The position numbers and the translations under genes are program-made. Positions 1 through 10,856 of a stretch of DNA of 64,000 nucleotides are shown here, piece after piece (position 1 is the first letter of the stretch; the number at the start of each line of letters is the position of its first letter). The notes beneath the pieces are model-generated. The model had not been told where the DNA came from. It did not search any database and saw only the letters and a program-made list of their open reading frames with translations. This stretch comes from Mangifera indica (lineage: Eukaryota > Streptophyta > Magnoliopsida > Sapindales > Anacardiaceae): the NCBI RefSeq assembly GCF_011075055.1, contig NC_058155.1:3584001-3648000 (forward strand), given 5' to 3'.

Positions 1-2363
1 GAGGAAAGAGATGTTGCAGAGATGGAGGAATGCTTTAACGGAAGCTGCTAATTTATCTGGCTTTGATTCAAATTCCACAAGGTGAATGCTTTTGCTCTGA
101 TATTATTAGATTTTGATAAATATACTTTTAGTATCGCAAACTAATACATTTTATGTGGCTATGAGATAATTCTTCTATATGAAAATCATTTTCGATTATG
201 AAAGATAAAATTCAAATGTAACTTTTATAAATCTAATTATGCAATTGAACCTGATTTAATTCTTTCATTATAATTGTTTGAAAATAGAATTAAGGGCGTA
301 TGATTTTTAAAAAATAATAGCACAGGGGTTTTTTCTGGTAGGGTGTGTATAAAATTCTTTTTTGTTTTATCTAATAATAATTTTTAAAGAATTAATATGT
401 AATTAAGAAAAAAATGATAAATGGGTTCTAATAAGAAGCATATTCATATTTAAATTCAATTTATTATAGAACAAGAACGATGTGAAATTGGAAAGGGCAT
501 TTCTAATTGATAACCAAACTACTAACAGTTTCTTTAACAAAAATTGAAATTTCTTCGAGTATTGCATATATGCCTTTTCATGGAAAGTCCAAACCAAAAT
601 TGGGCTGTTGGAATGAAAAATTGTCTTTAATTCTTTTTCATATATTTATTGATTAGCTTACTCTTGTTTTTACCTTTTGTTTCTAATGTAGGCCTGAAAT
701 ATATATAGTTTTCTTTTTTTCCTATTAATATTAAACTAAATTATGGTCCACTATCAATTAGAATTGATGATGACACAAACCCACTATTAGTGGCCACATA
801 ATCCCATAACACAAAGGCTGATAGCGTTACATCATCCATTCCTACCCTTTAACATCATGTGGATTGGGCTAAGTGGACTGGGTTTGATTGTACCCAATTT
901 AACCCATATTTATGTTATTTGGTATCCATAAACTCGTGAACTTATACAACATTATATCCAAAAAAAAAAGTTAAAATTGAGTTTTTTATATAAAATTTAG
1001 TTCAGAGCAATTTGATATGATTTGAAATTAATTTATATTGGGTTGTCTTCTCGCGATAATAAGAACTTGATTGGAGTAGCAATGAAGATCCAGAAAATTA
1101 AATCTTATTGTTTGATAGGTCGACTGAAGTATGCAAGGTAGGACTTTGGCATATGGGTGGTATAGGTAAGACAACTTTTGCTGATGCAGTCTTCAATGAA
1201 ATTACAAGTGAATTTGAAGCTTCACATTTTATTCAAAATGTGAGGGAAGCATAAAATAAAAATCAATTACGTCATTTGCAAAAAGAACTACTTTCTGCAA
1301 TATTAAAAAATGAACACCTTGATGTGAGGTTTACATTTACAAAAGAAAGGCTTGGATGTAAAAATGCTCTTATTGTTTTTGCCGATGTGACATATTTGAA
1401 ATAAATAAAAGAACTAATTAGAGATCTTGAAAACTTGGGTTTTGGAAGTTCAATCATATAACAACAAGGGATAAACAAGTTCTTAAAAACTGTGGACTGA
1501 ATGATTCAACCATATATGAGGTTGAAGGATTATGTAATGATGAATCATTTCAACTTTTTAAACCGCATGCCTTCAAACGAAACCATCCAATTAATGAATT
1601 TTACTTGGTAAAGAAATATATGAATGGGAAAGTGCATTGAATGAATTAAAAAAATCTTCGAATGAGGTTATCCAAATAGTGCGTAAGATCAGTTATGACA
1701 TGCTTCTATAAAAGATGAGATAAATATCTAGTTGATAGTTTCAGTTCACATATTGGAATAAGTGTTCTTGTTGATAAAACTCTTATAACTATTTCACATA
1801 ACACAATAAGAATGCATGATTTGATTCAAGAAATGGGTTGGAAAGTTGTCCAACGAGAGTTTGTCAATAAACTTGGCCAACGCAGTCGATTGTGGCATCA
1901 TGAAGATGTTTATTCTGTATTGAAACAAAATTTGGTAAATATACATGGCGTTAACTTTCAATTTGTATGTTATAGTATATGGGATATCTTGACATATTTG
2001 AACTGGTAGAGTATCTCTTTCATTTTTCTTCATAGAATAGTTCATGTAGTAATGGGTTTTAGGTTTGGGAGGTATATCATGTTATTGTGCTCTTAACTTG
2101 TCCTTTTATTTTGATTGTAAGGAACTAATAAAATAAGAGACATGCTCTTTGATATAGTTGAAATGAGAGATACACTTAAATCCTCATGCTTTCTCAAAAA
2201 TGGCTAATATGAGATCCTTGATTGTAAATAACTTAAGTTACTATAATAAGGTTCATGGTTTGACAACATTAAATTTGATTTCTTAGAGTTAAGATGCCTT
2301 TGTTGGGATCATTCCCCTTCCCATTGTTGCCTTTGAAATTTGATCTTGATAACCTTGTTGTGA
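1..2363 (+). pseudogene. TNL-1: decayed TIR-NBS-LRR resistance gene copy
   Basis: This is a broken member of the same family as the two TNLs downstream. Positions 1-81 match the last part of TIR exon 1 (ends in an AG|GTGAATG donor). An intron with the family's characteristic acceptor follows at 691/692. The NBS exon starts there but is interrupted at about 707-1045 by roughly 340 bp of unrelated AT-rich DNA. It resumes with a recognisable P-loop (HMGGIGKTT, where intact copies have GMGGIGKTT), an RNBS-A region with an in-frame stop, a kinase-2 region with another stop, and a clear end segment with MHDLIQEMGW near 1812-1850. Two internal deletions are visible against TNL-3: one before the GLPLA region (about 1608) and one covering RNBS-D (about 1710). 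Exon 3 (about 2122-2363) is present but ends abruptly inside the codons matching DNLVVLK of the intact genes, where the foldback-like element begins. No LRR exon 4 or C-terminal domain follows. The 5' part lies beyond the window. Non-functional beyond reasonable doubt. Confidence 0.9.
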
Positions 2364-2455
2364 AGTTACAATTCAAAGAATAAAAAATTTGTTTGAAAAC
2401 TAATCAATTTTTGTTCTAAAACAGATCAAAATGAAAAGATGAACATAAGTGCGAG

Positions 2456-3010
2456 TGCAAGCAGGTGTGCGCGGGTGCGTATGGGCGGTACAAGTGCATG
2501 CAGGTGGTTATGGGTGCGTGCAATAAGTACGGGTGCATATTGGTGCATGTGGATGTGCGCAAGTGCGTATGGGTGCATATGGATGCATACAAGTGTGTAT
2601 GGGTGTGTGTGGGTACGTATGGGTGCATGCGGATGCGTATGGGTGCATACAAGTGGGCACAGGTGCATATGCGTGCGTGTAAGTATGTATGGATGTGTGC
2701 GAGTGCGTACGGGAGCGTGCGGGTGTGTGCGGGTGCATATGCATGCTTGTGAATTTGTATAGGTGCCTATGGGTGTGTGCAAGTGCTATGGATGTGTGCG
2801 AGTGCGCACATGTGCATGTGGGTGAGTACGGGTGCACATGGGTGCATACAGGTGCATATGCGTGAGTGTGGGGTGCGTATAAGTGCATGTAGGTGTGTGC
2901 GAGTGCGTATAGGTGCATGAGGGTGTGCACGGGTGCATGTGGGTGCACGCGGGTACATATGGATGCATATGGGTGCGTATGGGTACACGTGGGCGCGAAA
3001 GCGCGTGGGT
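2456..3010 (+). repeat. Decamer minisatellite, left arm (about 55 units)
   Basis: A tandem array with a strict 10-bp period and consensus close to GGGTGCATAT, with variants at most positions. Bases alternate purine and pyrimidine over long stretches (GTGCGTAT-type steps), so the array is a candidate for left-handed or otherwise flexible DNA. Because 10 is not a multiple of 3, every frame on both strands reads as a similar low-complexity peptide (Thr-His-Pro-rich or Cys-Val-Gly-rich); these long open frames are artefacts. Confidence 0.9.
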
Positions 3011-3061
3011 GTGTATATATATATAACAAAAGTGAGCAAGGGTGTGTGCACATCTGCACAG

Positions 3062-4213
3062 TAGACTTGACCACAATTCATAAACAATTAGTTTTGTTTC
3101 AAAACCACTAGTTCACGGTTCAAAAAAATAAGAACCCTAAACTAGAATCGTTACATGATGGTTTGTAACTGATTTAGAACCAATATTGAACCAACGGTTC
3201 TAATTCATGGCCCCGATTCGAAACTGACATTGAATCGTCAGTTTTGATTCATGACCCCAATTTATTTTTAATTAATAATTATAATAATTAAAAATTAAAA
3301 AAAAAAGCTTGGACTTAATTTTTCAGTTCAGTTAAGTTTTCTATGTATCCTTTTGGGGTTTAAAAGAATCAAAGTCTATGTAATTCTCTTATCTTTATGT
3401 ATTCGATAGCCGGTAGTCACCCCCTTACCTTATCATTCACCTTCGCTATCTTGACTTCAAGTTCTCGTCATCGAACTATCCATAGTTAAATCAAAAGGTT
3501 CTTCATTAAGTCTACTTTTATATCTTGTTGGCGTAATTCTACTTTTGTCCAATCATCAACGTATAGTTGAACTTCAATAGATTCGGAAGCCAAACTTGAT
3601 CGTCTCTCATCCAATATATTGCTCTCTTGACTAAAAGTTTGTTCTACTACGACAGTTGACGTCGGTACTACTAGAACTTGTTTAGTAATAGATACTAATA
3701 TTGGAAAGATTGATGTATGTTAACTCCACTATTCTAGAACTGGAAAGTCATTATCTATATTGCTATCACCAAACTCATAAGTAGTACTTAAATAAATATC
3801 AAGCTCTAAGGTGGAGCCTGCATCATAATATGATCACCATAACTAATATTTTGGGTCGGTGATGGAGCAATAGATGGTAGAGAGAAAAAAGAATCACCTT
3901 AGTTACCATAAATTAATGAATATTCAGCATAAATTTCTTTAATTAAATTCGTAATGGTAGTTATAGTTAATGAAATATTAACTTCATCCTCATAATCTAA
4001 TTGCATGCATTCATAATATAATGTTAAATAATCTATAACACCAACTAATTTAAACCTAAGATTTAAAAAAAAAAAAGCAACAAGAAAAATTCCTGGAATT
4101 TCTTTATCGTAATTTAACCATTTTGTTTTCTTTACAAAAATAGTTTTTTTTAAAATAACATCTTGTTCGATCTCTTGTAAAGTTCCAATACTATTAAGGG
4201 CTTCATTTTAAAA
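3062..4213 (-). mobile_element. Relic of a hAT transposon, 3' part
   Basis: The end at 3062 begins TAGACTTGACCAC, a mutated version of the terminal repeat TAGACCTGGCCACGG of the fuller hAT element at 30612-33832. The order of features then matches that element in reverse: subterminal GGTTC/GAACC motifs (3100-3240), an AATTAAG-rich spacer (3250-3330), and a degraded transposase 3' half (about 3430-4211). The transposase part includes the hAT dimerisation segment read from the minus strand near 3600-3760. The copy has many stops and is cut at 4213, where the C-rich minisatellite begins, so its 5' half is missing. It is much older or more decayed than the other copy. Non-functional. Confidence 0.8.
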
Positions 4214-4420
4214 CACTCATATGGGTATGCGCACTTCTTTGCATTTTGCACATCAGCATGCACCTACACACACCCATATGCACCTATACACACCCGTGCT
4301 CACCTACACGCATCCACGGACATCCATACGCATGCGCTTGCACCTGTCCACGCCCTACGCACCCATGCACACTCGAATGCACCTGCACGCACCTACTCGC
4401 ACTCGCACCATTCTTCATAC
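4214..4420 (-). repeat. Decamer minisatellite, right arm (about 20 units)
   Basis: Reverse-complement counterpart of the left array (consensus read on this strand close to ACCCATGCAC, period 10 bp). It is shorter and more degraded than the left arm. It is followed at 4421-4502 by the inverted copy of the unique outer arm sequence. Confidence 0.85.
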
Positions 4421-4502
4421 TTATGTTCATCTTTTTATTTTGATTTGTATTAGAACAAAAATTGATTAGTTTTCAAATAAGTTTTTGATTCTTCGAATCA
4501 TA

Positions 4503-4966
4503 ACTCACCAAACATAATATGCTAAAAGATTGAAGAAAAAATCTATAATGAATCTAACGTAATTAGTCGAGAGAGTGACATAATTAGCTAAGATGGGTAT
4601 TATTAAAAACAAAATTAAATTTGTTTAAAAAATTAAAATCATAGTAAGTTTGCTTAAAAAGATTTACACGAAAAAATTAGTGCTTATTTTAATTAATATC
4701 CCTATAAAATGTTACGGTGGAAAGTCATCAAATGCGTAACAAGGACAATAATATTTTTTAATTTAAATTTCGGTCATATAACTACAAAAGGTTATGAAAT
4801 TTTTAAACACCCCTAGTTTTCATCACAACAATAAATAACCCATTGCGAGCCATTTCCAAGAAATTCCTGAGAAGAAGCAAAAGCAAAGATATTGAACCCA
4901 TAAAAAGATAAATAAACTTCAAACTCTGTGAAAAGACAAGGAGTCTTGTTGCTTTAGTCAACTGCG
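4503..4966 (+). promoter_or_regulatory. Upstream region of TNL-2, with conserved family 5' leader
   Basis: AT-rich DNA without a gene. The last part (about 4840-4966) matches the region just upstream of TNL-3 (about 24485-24583), including the ATTTCC...GAG-AAG-AAGCAAA and TTGAACCCA segments and the CTTGTTGCTT motif shortly before the start codon. Conservation between the two copies supports it as the shared 5' leader and proximal promoter. No TATA position can be fixed from sequence alone. Confidence 0.5.
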
Positions 4967-5694
4967 ATGGCCTCTTCTTCTTCTTCATCTTCTCAAGTGA
5001 AGTATGATGTTTTCCTCAGTTTCAGAGGTGAGGACACTCGAGACAATTTCACCAGCCACCTCAATGCAGCTTTGTGTTGGAGAAAGATTGTTACTTTCAT
5101 CGGTGGTGAACTTGTAAGAGGAGATGAGATTTCACCATCTCTTTTGAATGCAATTGAAGGATCAAAGATTTCAATTATTATTTTCTCTAAGGGTTATGCA
5201 TCTTCTACATGGTGCCTCCAAGAGCTTGTACAGATCCTCAATTGCAAGAGAATGTTCGGTCAGATTGTGATTCCAGTGTTCTATCATGTAAATCCATCAA
5301 ATGTAAGGAAGCAGTCAGGGACTTATGGAGATGCATTTCGTAAGCATGAAGTAAGATATAGCAAGAGGAAAGAGATACTGCAGATATGGAGGAATGCTTT
5401 GACGGAAGCAGCCAATTTATCTGGCTTTGATTCAAATTCCATCAGGTGAACGCTTTTTCTTTTATATTTTTTAACAAAATTCCATTTTAATTGTTTGAAG
5501 ATAGAATTAGGATTTATGTTTATAAGGGACATAAGATTTTTAGACAATCATAATACAAGGGTTTAATAAATTTTGTAAGGAATAAAACTTTAATCAAGAA
5601 AAAAAATGATAAATGGGTTCAAATAAGATAATAGGTGGCAGACCAGCACCAGCACCAGCATATTTATATTTAAATTTAATTTATTTTTGAAATC

Positions 5695-6085
5695 TTGCAT
5701 TCCCAACAAAACTCTTCGTCTTCCTAGCTTCGATGGACTGCCGAAGGTAGAGATGATAAGAATAGAGACTGCTGCTAGAGGGAGAAGAAGTGTCGGGAGA
5801 GAAGACTGCTGAAGGAGTGACCAAAGATTGAAGAGTAAACCTTAAGGGGGAAACTGTTGTTTTCTTAAACTTGGTCTAAGGGGCAAATTGTTAGTTTTTA
5901 GGGTTTATGAAGGGAAAGAGAAATAAAATTTTAGTTTATTTTTAATATTACAAGTAAAATGACAATTTTGTCTTTAAAACTAATAAAATTAACAATTCAT
6001 GGATGAGTAAAATGGTTTTTTAAATTAAAAGATGAAAATTTGATAAAACAACAATTTTTGTGTAAGAATAAGTCCTTTGGCCTAT
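5695..6085 (-). repeat. MITE-like insertion in intron 1 of TNL-2
   Basis: Intron 1 of TNL-2 is about 1,030 bp, against about 530 bp in TNL-3, and the extra DNA lies here. Read on the minus strand it begins GGCCAAAGGACTTATTCTTA, matching the starts of related stretches at 18716 (GGCCAAAAGACTTATTCTCA) and about 50934. It shares the order T-rich block, pyrimidine-rich block, then a C-rich block ending near CTTC..CTAGC. I infer a dispersed non-autonomous family; exact ends and target duplication were not established. Confidence 0.5.
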
Positions 6086-8421
6086 ATTTATCAGTCAAAT
6101 TATTTTGAGATTTTCATGGTATACCATTTATTATTGAAGTAGCATTGTTGACTTTATGTTGTAAGTAAAATCAATTTTACATATATATATATATATATAA
6201 TATGCCATTTTGGTAAATTTATTATAGAACGAGTGTTTTTATAATAACAAAATTAAATGATCAGAAGTTGGAAAGAGCATTTTTAATTGATAACCAAATT
6301 ATAATCAGTTTCACGAAAAAAGTTTTATTTCTGTTAGTTTCATATAATATATGCCAAAAGCTTTCCTTGGAAAGTCCAAACCAAAATTGGGCTCTTGGAA
6401 TCAGACTTTGTCTTTTTTTCCTTTTCATTAATTTATTGGTTAGCTTATTGTTGTTTTTGCCTTTTCTTTCTAATGTAGGCCTGAATCGAAACTTATAGAG
6501 ACAATTATTGAATATATTCTGGAGAGATTGAATGATATGTCTTCTAGCAATAATAAGAACTTGGTTGGAGTAGCGATGAAGATACAAAAAATTATATCTT
6601 TATTGTTTAATAACTCAAACAAAGTATGCAAGGTAGGACTTTGGGGTATGGGTGGTATAGGCAAGACGACACTTGCTATTGCAGTCTTCAATGAAATCTC
6701 AAGTCAGTTTGAAGCTTCGTATTTTATACCAAATATTAGGGAAGCATCAAATAAACATCAACTACATCATTTGCAAAAAGAACTTCTTTTTGCAATATTA
6801 GAGGATGCACATATCAATATAAGACTCACATTCGTAAAAGAAAGGCTTGGATGTAAAAGAGTTCTTATTGTTTTTGATGATGTGACAAATTTGAAACAAG
6901 TAAGAGAATTGATTGGAGATCTTGAAAACTTGGGTTATGGAAGTCGAATCATTATAACCACAAGAGATAAACAAGTGCTAAAAAATTGTGGATTGAATGA
7001 TTCTCCCATATATGAGGTCGAAGGATTAGGTAGTGATGAATCCCTTCAACTATTTAAACAACACGCTTTCAGACAAAACCATCCAATTGATGAAGTTTAC
7101 TTGAAAATTTCAGAAAGAGTAATAAGTTATACTAAAGGTTTGCCTTTAGCTCTTGAAATCTTAGGTTGCTTTCTACTTGGTAGAGAAAAATATGAATGGG
7201 AAAGTGCATTGGATGAATTAAAAAAATCTCCAAATGAGGTTATCCAAACGTTGCTTAAGATCAGTTATGATGGATTATCTGATAAAGAGAAGACTCTATT
7301 TTTAGATATTGCATGTTTCTTTAAAGGATGGGATAAATATTTAGTCGGTACCCTCGGTTCACATATTGGAGTATGTGTTCTTGTTGATAAAGCTCTTATA
7401 ACTATTTCACACAACACCATAGGAATGCATGATTTGATTCAAGAAATGGGTTGGGAAATTATCCGACAAGAGCCTATCAATAAACTTGGCCAACGTAGTC
7501 AATTGTGGCATCATGATGATGTATATTCCGTATTGAAAAAAAATATGGTAAATATTCATAGAATTAACTTGCAATTTATATTTTATAATGTATGAGATAT
7601 CTTGAAATATTTGAACTAGAAGAGTTCATGTAGTAATGGGTTTGGGGGGGTTTGGGAAGTATATCATGTTATAACATTATTTAATTTTGATTGCAGGGAA
7701 CTGATAAATTAAGAGGTATGCTCTTTAATATGGTTGAAATGAGAGAAATACACTTAAATCCTCATACTTTCTCAGAAATGGCTAATCTAAGATTCTTGAT
7801 AGTGAATAACTTCGATTTGAGACACGATAATAAGGTTCATGGTTTTGACAACATTGAGTTTGATTTCTCAGAGTTAAGATGCCTCTGTTGGGATCATTCC
7901 CCCTTCCCATCACTGCCTTTGAAATTTGATCCTGATAACCTTGTTGTACTTAAGATGAAAAACAACAATCTTGAACAACTTTGGACGGGTATTAAGGTAT
8001 ATGTTTATTTCATTTAAAAAGTTTCTTTTATAAATTTTAAATATTAGAATTTTTTTTTAAATTGTATTGGTCATTTCTTTTCTCTGTTACAGAATCTTGC
8101 TCATTTAAAATACATTGACCTAAGTTACTCAAAACATCTACTTAAAGTCCCAGATCTCTCAAAGGCTCAAAATCTAGAGTGCTTGATTCTAGAAGGCTGT
8201 ACAAGTTTGTTTGAGATCACTACTCCTTCTCGGAATCTCAATAAACTTGTTAATTTGAATCTAAGAAATTGCAAAAGCCTTATCAGTCTTCCAAATGGCA
8301 TCTGTAAGTCAAAGCTACTGAAATACCTTCGTATCTCTGGTTGTTCGAAACTTGAAAGATTGCCTGAGGACTTACGAAATTTAGAGAGCTTGGAAGTACT
8401 AGAAGCTATTGGAATATCTGT

Positions 8422-8493
8422 GAGAACTATCTTCAATTATGTCTGGTTGGCTAGTAAGAGAACTATCTTCAGTTATGTCTGGTTGGCTATCAC
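8422..8493 (+). repeat. Imperfect 36-bp tandem duplication in TNL-2 LRR exon
   Basis: The unit beginning GAGAACTATCTTCA occurs at 8422-8457 and again at 8458-8493, followed both times by TTATGTCTGGTTGGCTA. The repeat length alone keeps frame. The first copy reads GTGAGAACTATC where the second reads GTAAGAGAACTATC, a 2-base difference, and this is what breaks the frame relative to TNL-3. Confidence 0.85.
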
Positions 8494-9689
8494 CTGGTCA
8501 ATCAGGTTTGTGGTTTTTAAGAAGATTAAATTTGAATCACTGCAGTCTTACAGAGTTACCCAATGATATTGACAAGCTGTCCTTACTCGAAGATTTAGAA
8601 TTGGAAGGAAATAATTTTCAGAGCATCCCATCAAACATCATGAACCTTTCCAAGTTACAGATCCTTAACATAAGGTTTTGTAATAGGCTTCAATCCTTAC
8701 CAAAGCTTCCACGTAATATAGAAGAACTTAGGGCAGATGGTTGCAAATTGCTAAAAGCATTATCAGGTTTGACAAATCTAATAATTCAAAGACATTCTGG
8801 AAGGACATTGAACTTCTCCAATTGTGTCAGTTTGTATTGGAATACACTCAAAAAAATTTTGAATGATTCTATGTTGGATATGTTCTCAGATACATTTTGC
8901 CTGTTCAAACATGAAAATAAGGTATCATTCTATCTCTCATTTCTATATGATTTCAATTGCTTATCTGAAGAAAAAATGATATTAAGTCAACAATTTTAGA
9001 CATAACCAGTTTTATGTAATGTATTAGGGAGCTGGCAAGCCACAAGGTGTTATGTGTTTCCCTGGAAGTGACATCCCAGAGTGGTTTAACATTCAAAGTA
9101 GCGGATCATCTATAAAGCTACCGCAAGGTTTATTCAATAAGAAGTTTCTGGGTTTGGTCTTTTGTGTCATTGTTGAAGTTGAAGATAATTATAATCTTGA
9201 TAATTTCTTGAATGTTGTGTATGAGTTGCAAGTGAAAGGCGTAGATGTGTACATAACATGTGATAAAAAACTTCTTTCACTTGGACCCATGTATATTAAA
9301 TCGGATCATGTATTACTTGGATATAATTGTAATTCATTGGATAATGAACTTTTTGAATTACCTTGTGATAAGGAAGCCATTATCTCTTTCAATCCCAAAA
9401 ACAATTTAGAGAAGTTTGGGGTTGGAGATATAATGGAGTCTAGGGTAAAAAATATCAAGAAGTGTGGGGTTCGTTTATTGTTCACTGAAGAGTTTGAGGA
9501 ACCTATGAAAAGATCAAGATGTTCTATCTTTGATGAAGAAGATCCAGAGGAAGAATGTAACATCCACAGATATGTCTAAGGGTATTTTAGTCTTTTTTCT
9601 CCCTCTAATATTTGTGTGATTTAATTAAGTATTTATTTTGGATATGAAGGGGTAGTTGTTCATCACAAGGATCGACACCCGTTTCGTGC

Positions 9690-10423
9690 CTTAGGAAGGG
9701 CAGAATGGGCATTTCACATTAAACACGTGGAAATTAGCTAAGTGAAGAAACGAACTAACTGTTCATGGTCAGAGGGACACCTAGTCGCCCGTTCATCAAA
9801 TTTAACTATTAGATAAGATCAGTTTCTTGGTGATTTTGGGATGTGTATTAATGAAATAACAGTAGGAATGACCATTCATGAGGAGGAATGGTTGTTCATG
9901 GGTCCTATTTGGCAAAATAAAAAGAGGCCCAAGTCCATTTTGCTTATTTTTACAATTTGGTTATTTTAGAGCAAAATAGAAATCAAAGAGAAGTCTAAAT
10001 GTGACTAGGAAGCGAGAGAGGATGCTAGAATCACCAAAGCCATGCAAAGAATTTTGCTTAGGAAGGGCAGAATGGGCATTTCACGTTGACCACGTGAAAA
10101 TTAGCTAGGTGAAAAAGCTAACTAACTGTTCATGGTCAGAGGGACACCTAGTCGCCCGTTCATCAAAATTAAATATTAGATAAGATCAGTTTCTTGGTGA
10201 TTTTGGGATGTGTATTAATGAAATAACAGTAGGAACGACCATTCATGAGGAGGAATGGTTGTTCATGGGTCCTATTTGGCAAAATAAAAAGAGGCCAAGT
10301 CCATTTTGCTTATTTTTACAATTTGGTTATTTCAGAGCAAAATAGAAATCAGAGAGAAGTCTAAATATGACTAGGAAGCGAGAGAAGATGCCAGAATCAC
10401 CAAAGCCATGCAAAGAACTTGCT
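9690..10423 (+). repeat. 367-bp direct tandem duplication inside the LTR
   Basis: 9690-10056 and 10057-about 10423 are near-identical head-to-tail copies, each starting CTTAGGAAGGGCAGAATGGG and ending near CCAAAGCCATGCAAAGAA. They differ at few positions, so the duplication is young compared with the divergence of the surrounding TNL copies. Confidence 0.9.
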
Positions 10424-10700
10424 TTTCGGCGGAGAAGAGGTAAGTAATGTGATTTTTCTCCTTTCTTTTCTAGCTATTTTTGGTAGAAAACATGCTAGGG
10501 TGACGACTTACTTGAGTAATTATGTGTTGGTTATTTATTTAGCAAAAGAAACTAAAGTATTAATTGGTTTATCATGTTGTGGTGTATGTGTGAAAGTTGG
10601 ATCATAGTTTGTTGCATATGTATATTTGGATTCTTGACAACTGTTGGTTAGAATCGAAGAATTACCATGATCTATGTAATTTGTGATTGTTCTATTGACT

Positions 10701-10856
10701 AACAGTAGTGTTATATGCACAACTTTATACACAAACAATGATGTGTAATCATATAATTGAATAGTTAGAAATTAAAGATAAAACAACAATTAACACATGA
10801 TGACACATCATTGTTTGTGCACAAAAATTGTGTACATAGTATTATTGATTGATTAA
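10701..10856. mobile_element. Hairpin MITE, best-preserved copy
   Basis: A palindromic unit of about 155 bp. The left end CAGTAGTGTTATATGCACAA pairs with the right end, whose reverse complement is CAATAATACTATGTACACAA. Inside, AACAATGATGTGT faces ACACATCATTGTT. The centre carries the family motif AAATTAAAGATAAAAC. Related, more decayed units lie near 15215-15375, 17687-17960, 51135-51275, 52010-52175 and 53590-53720. Superfamily not assigned. Confidence 0.6.

Larger units (their letters stand above)
2364..4502. mobile_element. Foldback-like element with minisatellite arms
   Basis: An inverted repeat cuts exon 3 of TNL-1. The left arm begins near 2364 with about 80 bp of unique sequence followed by a GT-rich decamer array. 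The right arm is the reverse complement: a C/A-rich decamer array, then the same unique sequence ending near 4502. The outer arm sequences (2366-2448 and 4421-4502) match closely over about 80 bp once one is reversed, including TTTGAAAACTAATCAATTTT. Foldback transposons are defined by long inverted repeats built from tandem minisatellites, so the structure fits that class. The centre is a hAT relic, not a transposase of its own. I see no clear target-site duplication, and the gene does not resume after 4502, so one flank was probably lost. Confidence 0.6.

Noticed and set aside
2456..3010. CRISPR array or telomere-like repeat
   Set aside because: Units are contiguous 10-mers without spacers, and the sequence is not the plant telomere repeat TTTAGGG.
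2416..3111. Several overlapping long frames rich in Thr-His-Pro or Cys-Val-Gly on both strands
   Set aside because: They are translations of the 10-bp minisatellite, which cycles through all three frames and seldom contains a stop.
4221..4469. Two open frames rich in His, Thr and Pro
   Set aside because: Translations of the right-arm minisatellite; no independent coding evidence.
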